Assembly (NCBI RefSeq): GCF_005116475.1
Contig: NZ_SWBO01000004.1
Location: forward strand, 1 to 64,000
Source: Pedobacter cryotolerans
GTDB taxonomy: Bacteria > Bacteroidota > Bacteroidia > Sphingobacteriales > Sphingobacteriaceae
DNA: 64,000 bases
Direction of reading: 5' to 3'
Position numbers and translations under genes: made by a program. This document shows, one piece after another, positions 52,400 to 60,374 of this stretch. The number at the start of each line of letters is the position of its first letter. Position 1 is the stretch's first letter. Under the pieces are notes generated by a model. That model was given only the letters and a program-made list of their open reading frames with translations, did no database searches and was not told the DNA's origin.

Positions 52400-53758
52400 T
52401 TAAGCATAATTAAATACCAATGAAAAGGTAGTTTTTTTGTACGGTGTAGATACCACTTCTAAATTACCACGATGCATTTTCATGATATTACGGGTAATGG
52501 TTAAACCAATGCCTGAGCCGTTTTTGCGGGTGGTATAAAATGGAACAAATATTTTTTCGATATTTTCTGCTTCGATACCTTTACCATTATCGCTAACATC
52601 TAAATAAACTTTGTTATGTGCTAAGCGATAATTTATTTCGATTATTGGGTTTTTTATATGCTCTAATGCATAAATGCTGTTGGTAATAAGGTTAATTAGG
52701 GCTTGCTCAATTAATTTAAAATCTATTTGTAAACTAATTTTAGAGGCAGTTTGCAATATTTGTAGTTCGATATTTTTTGTAACTACCATTGGCTGCATGA
52801 GTACTTTAACATGTTGCAAAATTTCGCCAATGCTGTGCTGTTCGGTATTTGGAGTTGGTAATTCGGCAATTAAGCGATAATCTTTAACAAAATCTAGCAG
52901 ACCTTCAGATCGGCGTTTTATGGTTTGTAAAGCAGGCTTTAAATCGGCTAAATCAGCTGCATCTAAACTTTCTTTATTGTTAATCATTTGATTAACCGTG
53001 TCTGAAAGTGAGCTGATGGGAGTAATAGAATTTAATATTTCGTGAGAAATTACACCGATTAAACGGTTCCAAGCTTCGGTTTCTTTTTGCTCAATTTCAT
53101 CTTTAATATTTTGGAAAGAGATGATATTGTAATCTGCTCCATAAAGATTTAGGGGAATAACTTCTATTGATAGCTGAATAAATTTATCTTGTATTTTAAG
53201 TTCGATAAAACGTTTGCCGCCTTGGTTTATTTGTTCAATTTCTTTAGCGAAAATTGGTAAATGTTCTTGAAAACGATGCCAATAACTATAAGCAGGCACA
53301 TTTAGTAAGTTGCTTGCAGCTAAATTGAAGAATGATATTTCAGCTTTTTTTAATTCGGTTTTATTTTTTTTAACCACAATTACACCAACAGGAACTTGCT
53401 CTAAAATGGTTTTAATGAGCTGAAAAATCGAGTCTTGCTCTAGCTGAATATCTTTATGTATTTGGATAATTTCATTAAATGATTCGTACAATTCAGGGAA
53501 ACTTCCTTTAGTAGCTTTGTTCTTAAAATTTAAAGTATGATCTCTAGTTTTAACTGCTAAAATGAAGCGTTTAATGTCTTCTCTAATTTGATTGATGTAA
53601 AAATAAAGAGAAATTATGCAACCCAATAATATTAAACTTACGCCAGTAATGGTAAACCACAATTGCGTATTTTTAATTAAATAAACCAACAGCACAGCCA
53701 ACACATTGATAAACAATAGGCGAGTAATTAAGCGGAAGGTAAACTTTTGGTGAAACAT
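52400..53758 (-). CDS. NtrY-like sensor histidine kinase
   Basis: The 452-residue membrane kinase has two N-terminal helices (FINVLAVLLVYLI and LWFTITGVSLILLGCIISLYF), a short linker, a PAS-like region (about 110-230), the H box GVISHEILNSITPISSLSD (near 243), N box LINLITNSIYAL, G1 DNGKGIEAENI and G2 GSGIGLTITRNIM. The divergent-strand neighbour downstream (53890) is a sigma-54 response regulator, its probable partner, though here the regulator gene lies upstream on the same strand. The start is preceded by a heptamer array. Confidence 0.88.
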   Translation of the reverse strand: MFHQKFTFRLITRLLFINVLAVLLVYLIKNTQLWFTITGVSLILLGCIISLYFYINQIREDIKRFILAVKTRDHTLNFKNKATKGSFPELYESFNEIIQIHKDIQLEQDSIFQLIKTILEQVPVGVIVVKKNKTELKKAEISFFNLAASNLLNVPAYSYWHRFQEHLPIFAKEIEQINQGGKRFIELKIQDKFIQLSIEVIPLNLYGADYNIISFQNIKDEIEQKETEAWNRLIGVISHEILNSITPISSLSDTVNQMINNKESLDAADLADLKPALQTIKRRSEGLLDFVKDYRLIAELPTPNTEQHSIGEILQHVKVLMQPMVVTKNIELQILQTASKISLQIDFKLIEQALINLITNSIYALEHIKNPIIEINYRLAHNKVYLDVSDNGKGIEAENIEKIFVPFYTTRKNGSGIGLTITRNIMKMHRGNLEVVSTPYKKTTFSLVFNYA

Positions 53759-53761
53759 TTT

Positions 53762-53812
53762 TTAAGCTAAAAGACTAAAGGTAAAAGATTAAGCTGAAAG
53801 ACTAAAGCTGAT
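53762..53812 (-). repeat. Heptamer array before the NtrY-like kinase start
   Basis: Read on the minus strand, TTTAGTC, TTTCAGC, TTAATCT, TTTACCT, TTAGTCT and TTTAGCT run in register and are followed by TAAAAA and the ATG at 53758. The pyrimidine-rich, seven-base period resembles the TCTCANA arrays before other starts in this window, with a different unit. Confidence 0.75.
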
Positions 53813-53864
53813 TTAAGTTTAAAGCGTTTTCCATTCCCTCTCCTTTGGGCAGGGTTGGAGCCTG

Positions 53865-53883
53865 CTCCGATTTTACATCGGAG
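53865..53883. repeat. Short hairpin repeat, copy 1
   Basis: CTCCGATTTTACATCGGAG has a 7-bp stem and a five-base loop. The identical 19 bases, with the same preceding GAGCCTG-type sequence, recur at 55417-55435, flanking the sigma-54 regulator gene on both sides. Confidence 0.8.
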
Positions 53884-53889
53884 GTGGGG

Positions 53890-55260
53890 TTAAAGTCCAA
53901 ATTTCTCAATCCTTCTGTACAATGCAGCTCTGGTTAAACCCAGTTCTGCTGCGGCTCTAGAAATGTTTCCTTTGTGTTTTTCTATCGCTTTGCTCACCAT
54001 CATTTTCTCCATTTCATCTAAAGGCATATCAGTTTGTATTACATGCTGATTGCCGAATTTTTGTGGCGATAGTTGCAAATCATTTTCTGTAATTTCAAAT
54101 CCATCAGTCATAATTACGGCTCTTTCAATTACGTGTTGCAGCTCTCTAATGTTACCGGGCCAACTGTAAGTTAGCATAGTTTGAGCTGCTTTTGCATGTA
54201 TTGCTTTAATTGTTTTGTGGTATTTAGTATTAAAGGTTTGCAAAAAGTGGTTGGCTAAAAGCAAAATGTCATTTCCACGTTCTCGCAAAGGCGGAAGAAT
54301 AAGCTCAACAGTATTTATCCTGAATAATAAATCTTGTCTGAAAGTTCCTTTTGCCACCATTTCATTTAATGGCATATTTGTAGCACTAATTAAACGCACA
54401 TCAACTTTACGTTCTTTACTTTCGCCTAAGCGTATTACTGTTCTGTTTTGTAATACGCTCAATAATTTTGCTTGTAAAGGTAAAGATAAATTGCCAATTT
54501 CATCTAAAAATATGGTTCCTCCATCTGCCATTTCAAAACGGCCAGGTTTGTCTTCTCGAGCATCTGTAAAAGCACCTTTGGCATAGCCGAAAAGTTCACT
54601 TTCGAACAAATTTTCATTTAATGAACCTAAATCTACATGCATAAAAATTTGCTTTCTCCTTAAAGAATTTTTATGTAATTCATAAGCAAAAACCTGTTTT
54701 CCTGTTCCATTCTCGCCTAAAATTAAAACGTTGGCATCTGTTGGTGCAACTTTAGTTAATGTTTTTTGCAAGTTTTGTACAGTATCATTATTGCCTACAA
54801 TATTCTCAAATTTACGAGCTATATCACTTTGAATTGAGGTATTGATTTTCTCTAATTTTTTAACTTTTTTGTTAGATTGACGAAGCTTTGCAGCAGCAGA
54901 TAAAGTAGCAAACAATTTTTCGTTTTCCCATGGTTTAAGGATAAAATCTGTAGCTCCTTTTTTAATGGCTTGCACAGCTAACTCAACGTTGCCAAAGGCA
55001 GTCATTAAAATCACTACATAATCTTTATCGATAGAAAGGATATGCTCTAGCCAATATAAACCTTCCCTGCCATCACTTGCGCCTTTTTGGTAATTCATAT
55101 CTAATAGAATGATATCAACTTCGTTTTTGCTCAATAATACATTGATTTCTTTTGGCGATTTGCAGGTTAAGATCTGATTAAAATGCTGTTTTAAAAATAA
55201 ACGGGCACTTAACAGGATGTCATCATCGTCGTCTATTACTAATATGTTTGCTTCTATCAT
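53890..55260 (-). CDS. Sigma-54-dependent response regulator (NtrC family)
   Basis: The 456-residue activator has three domains. The receiver (about 1-125) has IDDDDDIL, phospho-Asp in IILLDMNYQKG and Lys in FILKPW. The AAA+ domain (about 150-385) has Walker A GENGTGKQ, GAFTDAREDKPGRFE as the sigma-54 contact loop, GGTIFLDEIGNL, and the arginine finger region FRQDLLFRIN. The Fis-type HTH has NISRAAAELGLTRAALYRRI. The loop reads GAFTDA rather than GAFTGA. It is divergent from the efflux operon whose gap has a sigma-54 promoter and paired palindromes, so it very probably activates that operon. Confidence 0.94.
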   Translation of the reverse strand: MIEANILVIDDDDDILLSARLFLKQHFNQILTCKSPKEINVLLSKNEVDIILLDMNYQKGASDGREGLYWLEHILSIDKDYVVILMTAFGNVELAVQAIKKGATDFILKPWENEKLFATLSAAAKLRQSNKKVKKLEKINTSIQSDIARKFENIVGNNDTVQNLQKTLTKVAPTDANVLILGENGTGKQVFAYELHKNSLRRKQIFMHVDLGSLNENLFESELFGYAKGAFTDAREDKPGRFEMADGGTIFLDEIGNLSLPLQAKLLSVLQNRTVIRLGESKERKVDVRLISATNMPLNEMVAKGTFRQDLLFRINTVELILPPLRERGNDILLLANHFLQTFNTKYHKTIKAIHAKAAQTMLTYSWPGNIRELQHVIERAVIMTDGFEITENDLQLSPQKFGNQHVIQTDMPLDEMEKMMVSKAIEKHKGNISRAAAELGLTRAALYRRIEKFGL

Positions 55261-55498
55261 TTTTTAACTGTTTTATGCCTCACCCTATTAAAAGTTGATG
55301 TATGTTCTTTGGTGCTGTCCTCCGCCGCGGCGGAAGGGAATTACGGTATGGTGGTTTGAACCCTACCTTTTTTGCTCGCTGCCCCCTTCCGCCGCGGCGG
55401 AGGGATTAAGAGCCTGCTCCGATTTTACATCGGAGGGTGAGGTAATAACACAAAACCTGCATTTCGTAACACATAACTCGCAACAAAAATAATGGTAC
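55261..55498. other. Repeat-rich part of the divergent regulator/efflux gap
   Basis: CCTCCGCCGCGGCGGAAGGG (55319-55338) and its exact reverse complement (55384-55403) each contain the 14-bp palindrome TCCGCCGCGGCGGA. The 19-base hairpin repeat at 55417-55435 follows. GTAACAC-ATAACTC-GCAAC units (about 55466-55484) have a seven-base period. No ORF is credible here. Confidence 0.7.
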
Positions 55499-55535
55499 TG
55501 TTCGATGTTGCACAATGACTGTTCGATAATGAACA
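55499..55535 (+). promoter_or_regulatory. Two palindromic activator sites (UAS) for the sigma-54 regulator
   Basis: Site 1 is TGTTC-N6-GCACA at 55499-55514 and site 2 is TGTTC-N6-GAACA at 55520-55535. Both begin within the direct repeat ACTGTTCGAT. They are 21 bp apart, two helical turns, so dimers would bind on the same face. Their centres lie about 93 and 72 bases before the GG of the -24 element, the usual NtrC-type enhancer distance. Assignment to the adjacent regulator is inference. Confidence 0.7.
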
Positions 55536-55596
55536 TTAAAATTTAATTCAAAACTATATTATATTGATAATCAGTATTTTAAAATTATAATCAGTA

Positions 55597-55613
55597 TTGG
55601 CATAAACTTGGCA
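55597..55613 (+). promoter_or_regulatory. Sigma-54 (-24/-12) promoter of the efflux operon
   Basis: TTGGCATAAACTTGGCA has the required GG (55599-55600) and GC (55611-55612) exactly ten bases apart, and matches TGGCA and TNGCA of the consensus. Transcription should start near 55624, leaving a 20-base leader before the ATG at 55644. Confidence 0.8.
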
Positions 55614-55643
55614 AAAGGCTTAACAAAAATACCATAAAGCCAA

Positions 55644-56888
55644 ATGGACAGAATAGTAGAAAAAAAGAGATTTAATAAAAAAACCATAATAATTATAGTT
55701 GCGGCACTTGTATTTATTGCCTTGGTTGGCTATGGTTACAACCTATCATTAAACAAAGTTTATAAAGCAGAAGCTGATAAAATAACAATTAACAAAGTTC
55801 AGTATGGCGATTTTGAAGACGTTGTATTGTTAAATGCAAGCGTTGTTCCGTTAACATCGGTAATTGTTAGTTCGTCTGAAGGTGGTACAGTGGCACAAAT
55901 TTTTACTGAGAATGGGGCATCGGTAGTTGCAGGCACGCCGTTGTTAAGGATTACAAATCCTAATGCATTATCAAGTTATACAGCCAGCGAAACAAGCATT
56001 ACCGAACAAATTAATCAGTTGAGAAAATTAAGGTTAGATCTTGAGCAAAATCAAAGGATCATGAGCCAAGATATGATGGATATTGAAAATAGTTTGAGAA
56101 CATCAACCCGTAAATATAAAATTGATAGTACTTTGTATAGTAAAAGGGTAATTACACAACAAGAATTTGCTAACTCGAGTCAGGATTATGAATATTTACA
56201 AGGCAGAAAGGCATTGCTAAAACAAGCTGTTAGACAAGAAAACCAAAGTAGAACAATGCAATTGCAGCAAATTGAACAGTCTATTAGCCGAATGAACGAA
56301 AGTTTGCAAACCATTCGCCAGAATATCGAAAATATGACGATTAAAGCGCCAGTTTCTGGTCGTTTATCATCTTATGATCCCGTAATCGGAAAATCTTATA
56401 GCGCTAATGAAATGTTGGGCAAAATTGATGTTTTGCAAGGTTATAAATTGCAAGCTGGGGTAGATGAATACTACATCAACCGTGTTAAAGAGGGACAAAC
56501 GGCGCAATGTGAATTTAATGGTAAAACTTATGCTTTAACCGTTAGAAAAGTAATTCCAGAAGTTACGGCTGGTCAGTTTCAGGTAGAATTAGTTTTTGAA
56601 GGCAAATCTCCCGATGAATTAAGAAGAGGTTTGTCTCTGCAGGTCAAATTAACCTTGTCTGATAATAGTAAATCGCTTTTATTAGCACAGGGACAATTTT
56701 TCCAAAGTACTGGCGGAAGTTGGGTGTTTGTGGTTGCCAATGGAAAAGCAACTAAAAGGAACGTGAAAATTGGTAGAAAAAATTATCTGTATTATGAAGT
56801 GCTAGAAGGATTACAGAAAGGCGAAGAAGTAATTACATCGTCATACGACCAATTTACGCAATATGATATTATAGAGATTAGTAAATAG
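55644..56888 (+). CDS. HlyD-family efflux periplasmic adaptor
   Basis: The 414-residue membrane fusion protein has an N-terminal anchor (TIIIIVAALVFIALVGYGYNL), a lipoyl half-motif SSEGGTVAQIFTENGASVVAGTPLLRI, a long coiled-coil hairpin (about 115-225), the second lipoyl half IKAPVSGRLSSYDPVIG, and beta-barrel and membrane-proximal domains. It links inner-membrane ABC components to an outer-membrane channel not seen in this window. It is the first gene of the sigma-54 operon. Confidence 0.9.
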   Translation: MDRIVEKKRFNKKTIIIIVAALVFIALVGYGYNLSLNKVYKAEADKITINKVQYGDFEDVVLLNASVVPLTSVIVSSSEGGTVAQIFTENGASVVAGTPLLRITNPNALSSYTASETSITEQINQLRKLRLDLEQNQRIMSQDMMDIENSLRTSTRKYKIDSTLYSKRVITQQEFANSSQDYEYLQGRKALLKQAVRQENQSRTMQLQQIEQSISRMNESLQTIRQNIENMTIKAPVSGRLSSYDPVIGKSYSANEMLGKIDVLQGYKLQAGVDEYYINRVKEGQTAQCEFNGKTYALTVRKVIPEVTAGQFQVELVFEGKSPDELRRGLSLQVKLTLSDNSKSLLLAQGQFFQSTGGSWVFVVANGKATKRNVKIGRKNYLYYEVLEGLQKGEEVITSSYDQFTQYDIIEISK

Positions 56889-56889
56889 A

Positions 56890-56917
56890 TATGAGTATTG
56901 AGATGTGAGATTTGAGA
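56890..56917 (+). repeat. Four purine heptamers after the adaptor stop codon
   Basis: TATGAGT, ATTGAGA, TGTGAGA and TTTGAGA follow the adaptor stop (56886-56888) after one base. The run is identical except for one base to that in the 66-bp repeats after cysD. It is complementary to the TCTCANA runs before the permease starts. Confidence 0.85.
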
Positions 56918-57118
56918 CGTGATATAAAAAACATTTCAATAAATTAAAAAAGAAAAATTTAGGTTGGTTAAGCCCTTAGTCAGGTGCGTTGACAGGGGCA
57001 CCAACTTTTAAGATATGAACAAACATTAATTTTAGCACAAATAAATTAACTAAGCACAATCCAAAAGCCCTCTCCTTCGGGGAGGGTTGGGAGGGGCTAA
57101 AACTTTACAACAGTTATT

Positions 57119-57817
57119 ATGATTAAAATAGAAAATCTAGAAAAAGTTTACAAAACCGAAGAAATAGAAACCACTGCTTTAAACGGAATAAACTTACATG
57201 TTAAAGCAGGTGAATTTGTTTCTATAATGGGGCCGTCTGGTTGCGGTAAATCAACTTTGTTAAACGTAATGGGGCTTTTAGATAAACCTGAAAGTGGCAG
57301 TTATAAATTTATAGATACAGAATTATTGACATTAAATGATAAAGAACGCTCAAACTTCAGAAAACGAAATATGGGATTTGTTTTCCAGAATTTCAATTTA
57401 ATTGATGAATTGACTGTTTTTGAGAACATTGAGTTGCCTTTAATTTACAATAAAGTGCCAACTGTCGAACGTAAAAGATTAGTAAACGAAATTATCGGAA
57501 GAATGAATATTGTAAATCGTTCTGGTCACTTTCCACAACAACTTTCTGGCGGACAGCAGCAGCGTGTTGCTGTAGCTAGAGCTTTAGTTACCAAACCAAA
57601 ATTGGTATTAGCCGATGAGCCAACGGGTAACTTAGATAGTACGCATGGTAACGAAGTGATGGAATTGCTTTGCGAATTAAACGAAACTGGAACAACTATC
57701 GTGATGGTAACCCACTCGAGCCATGATGCTAGTTTTTCTAATCGCATCATCAACTTAAAAGATGGGCATGTAATTTCTGAGAAAATTAATAAGGGAAAAA
57801 CGGAAGAACTGATATAA
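57119..57817 (+). CDS. ABC transporter ATP-binding protein (MacB/LolD type)
   Basis: The 232-residue ATPase has Walker A GPSGCGKSTLLNVMG (near 37-51), Q-loop FVFQNFNLIDE, signature LSGGQQQR, Walker B LVLADEPTGNLDS and H-loop VTHSSHD. It energises the following FtsX-like permeases by a mechanotransmission mechanism typical of MacB. It is preceded by a hairpin CCCTCTCC-TTCG-GGGAGGG near 57068-57086, a common intergenic repeat, rather than a heptamer array. Confidence 0.93.
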   Translation: MIKIENLEKVYKTEEIETTALNGINLHVKAGEFVSIMGPSGCGKSTLLNVMGLLDKPESGSYKFIDTELLTLNDKERSNFRKRNMGFVFQNFNLIDELTVFENIELPLIYNKVPTVERKRLVNEIIGRMNIVNRSGHFPQQLSGGQQQRVAVARALVTKPKLVLADEPTGNLDSTHGNEVMELLCELNETGTTIVMVTHSSHDASFSNRIINLKDGHVISEKINKGKTEELI

Positions 57818-57818
57818 A

Positions 57819-57887
57819 AGCTGAAAGACCAAAGACTAAAGCGAAAACTAGGTCTCAGATCTCATATCTCACTTCTCAAATCTATAA
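57819..57887 (+). repeat. Purine heptamers after the ATPase stop and pyrimidine heptamers before the permease start
   Basis: AAGCTGA, AAGACCA, AAGACTA, AAGCGAA (57819-57846) begin one base after the ATPase stop. TCTCAGA, TCTCATA, TCTCACT, TCTCAAA, TCTATAA (57853-57887) end two bases before the permease ATG. The whole 72-bp intergenic is thus built of heptamers. Confidence 0.85.
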
Positions 57888-57889
57888 AA

Positions 57890-60259
57890 ATGTTCAAACT
57901 CAACTTAAAAATCGCACTGCGTAACCTTTGGAAGAATAAAGGTTTCTCACTTATAAATATTGGTGGCTTAGCCATTGGCATTGCAAGCTGTATGATATTG
58001 TTATTGTACATTGTTTACGAATTAGGCTTCGATAAAGCAAACAAAAATTACGATACTACATTTGTGGCTTACACCAACATGGAAGCTAATGGAAAAGTAA
58101 ACAGTTGGGCTTGGACACCAGGATTATTAGCTCCTGCCATAAAAGAGAAATTTGCCAACGTGGTAAACTCATCAAGGTCTTCATATCCTTATCCTAGCTT
58201 GATTAGTTATGGCGAAAAAAAGATTAAAAACAGGGCGATATTTGCAGATCCTTCGTTTGTTAAAATTCTGGGGTTTAATTTCTTAAGCGGTAGCGAAGCC
58301 CAGGCATTACAAAACATCAACGCTGTTATTTTAACCCAAAGTTTAGCGCAAAAATTGTTTGGTAATGAAAATCCTATAAATAAAACTGTAAAGTTTGATA
58401 ATACCGAACCGCTAACCGTAGAAGCTATAATTGCCGATTTACCAGAAAACAGCAGCTTAAAATTCGATTACATTATGCCTTGGAAATTGTATGAGAAAAA
58501 GCAAACCTGGATTAAAGAACAAGGTTGGGGTAGCAATTTTTGCTTAACATTAGTGCAGTTAAAAGATGCCAACTCAATTGATCAATTTAATGCTACCATC
58601 AAAAATTTTTATACGCAAAACGATAAAAATGCAGACAACGAATTGTTTTTGCACCCATTGGCTAAATGGCATTTGTACAATGAGTTTGAAAACGGCAGAC
58701 CAGTTGGAGGCAAAATTGATCAGTTGAGGATATTTTTGATTTTAGCTATTTGTATACTTTTAATTGCATGTGTTAATTTCATGAACTTATCAACCGCTCG
58801 TTCAGAAAAGAGAGCTAAAGAAGTTGGTGTTCGTAAAGCAATTGGTTCGAGTAGAAAAGCACTTATTTCTCAGTTTATTTTAGAAAGTACACTTTTGGCT
58901 TTTATAGGTACTGTTATAGCTTTTATCTTGCTAGAAATTAGTTTGCCGTATTTTAATAATTTGCTAGAAATCAATCTTATTATTCATTACAACGATTATA
59001 AATATTGGTTAACGCTAGTTGGATTGATAATTTTTACAGGATTAATAGCTGGCAGTTATCCTGCATTTTATCTTTCATCCTTTGAACCTATTAAAGTATT
59101 AAAGGGATTTTCGTTAAAAGCGGGCTCTGCGTTTTCTATTCGTAAAGTTTTGGTAGTGTTTCAGTTTGTGTTTGCTGGCTGTTTAATAGTTTGTACAGTA
59201 GTTATTTACCAACAGTTAAACTTTATTAAAGCTAAGCCGATAGGTTACAATAAAGGAAACTTGATACAAATGGCTGCTCAAGGAAGTTTGCAAGACAGAA
59301 AAAAAATAGAATTATTAAAACAACAACTGCTAAAGTCTGGCGCTGCTCAGCAAGTATCAACATTAAGTATGGATTTAGATCAAGGTGGTAATAATACCTC
59401 TAATGTTTCGTGGCCAGGATCTAATCCGAAGGAAAGCATACTTTTTAATGAGAGAGGTATTGGCTATGATTTTATCAATACAATTGAGGGTCAAATGCTA
59501 CAAGGCAGAGAATTTGCTCCAGAATTTAAGGCAGATTCTAATAAAGTGATATTTAATGAGGCGGCGATAAAAGCCATGGGACTAAAAAATCCGATAGGAA
59601 CGGTGATAAATTATGGAGATACAAAATGCACAATTGTAGGGGTGATGAAAGATTTTGTGGTAGAATCCCCTTATCAAAAAGTTGCACCGACGATTTTTTA
59701 TCCTGCCGCTAAAAATAGTATTGGTGTAATTTTGGTTAGATTAAATGAAGCGAAAAATATCAGTTCATCTTTGGCGCAAATTGATGCAATTGTTAAAGAT
59801 ATCAATCCAAATTACCCCGTTGATAGAAGATTTGTGAGCGAATCATTTGAAGAAAAATTTCAAGATGAGCGTCTTTTAGGTATACTTTCTAATTGGTTTG
59901 GCGGCTTCGCGATATTTATCTCATCTCTTGGTCTATTAGGCTTGGCTTTGTTTATGGCAGAGCAACGTAAAAAAGAAATCAGCATCCGTAAAGTTTTAGG
60001 AGCAAGTACAGGCAATATCCTCACTTTGCTGAACAAAGATTTTATCAAATTGGTAGCCATTTCAAATATAATCGCTTTTCCAATTGCCTACATTATAATT
60101 AATAATTGGCTTTCTGCTTACGAATATCGTATATCAATTTCATTTTTACCTTTTTTAATTGCTATTGGGTTATCTGTATTAATTGCGGCATTAACTGTAA
60201 GTATGCAATCTATTAAAGTTGCTAAAGCAAACCCTGTAGATGCGCTTAAATACGAGTAA
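57890..60259 (+). CDS. ABC transporter permease 1 (FtsX/MacB-like)
   Basis: The 789-residue protein begins MFKLNLKIALRNLWKNKGFS, the stereotyped start of this Bacteroidota permease group. It has helix 1 (INIGGLAIGIASCMILLLYIV), a MacB_PCD periplasmic domain and an FtsX block (about 285-400). A central helix (KVLVVFQFVFAGCLIVCTVVIY) precedes a second periplasmic domain and a second FtsX block (about 670-780), and it ends ANPVDALKYE. Such permeases export peptides or lipids, or drive envelope signalling. It is one of at least three consecutive related permeases. Confidence 0.88.
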   Translation: MFKLNLKIALRNLWKNKGFSLINIGGLAIGIASCMILLLYIVYELGFDKANKNYDTTFVAYTNMEANGKVNSWAWTPGLLAPAIKEKFANVVNSSRSSYPYPSLISYGEKKIKNRAIFADPSFVKILGFNFLSGSEAQALQNINAVILTQSLAQKLFGNENPINKTVKFDNTEPLTVEAIIADLPENSSLKFDYIMPWKLYEKKQTWIKEQGWGSNFCLTLVQLKDANSIDQFNATIKNFYTQNDKNADNELFLHPLAKWHLYNEFENGRPVGGKIDQLRIFLILAICILLIACVNFMNLSTARSEKRAKEVGVRKAIGSSRKALISQFILESTLLAFIGTVIAFILLEISLPYFNNLLEINLIIHYNDYKYWLTLVGLIIFTGLIAGSYPAFYLSSFEPIKVLKGFSLKAGSAFSIRKVLVVFQFVFAGCLIVCTVVIYQQLNFIKAKPIGYNKGNLIQMAAQGSLQDRKKIELLKQQLLKSGAAQQVSTLSMDLDQGGNNTSNVSWPGSNPKESILFNERGIGYDFINTIEGQMLQGREFAPEFKADSNKVIFNEAAIKAMGLKNPIGTVINYGDTKCTIVGVMKDFVVESPYQKVAPTIFYPAAKNSIGVILVRLNEAKNISSSLAQIDAIVKDINPNYPVDRRFVSESFEEKFQDERLLGILSNWFGGFAIFISSLGLLGLALFMAEQRKKEISIRKVLGASTGNILTLLNKDFIKLVAISNIIAFPIAYIIINNWLSAYEYRISISFLPFLIAIGLSVLIAALTVSMQSIKVAKANPVDALKYE

Positions 60260-60374
60260 AATCAGTTTTCAGTTCTCAATTTTCACTTATACAACTATGT
60301 CTCAAATCTCATATCTTACATCTCAAATCTCACAAGATGTTTAAACTCAACCTCAAAATCGCTCTGCGTAACCT
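60224..60374 (+). repeat. 151-bp direct repeat spanning a permease gene junction, copy 1
   Basis: This covers the last ~12 codons of permease 1, the 77-bp intergenic and the first ~13 codons of permease 2. It matches 62674-62824, exactly 2450 bp away, with three mismatches seen. It includes five heptamers (60300-60334) ending two bases before ATG 60337, preceded by TTTTCAG/TTCTCAA/TTTTCAC units. Confidence 0.9.
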
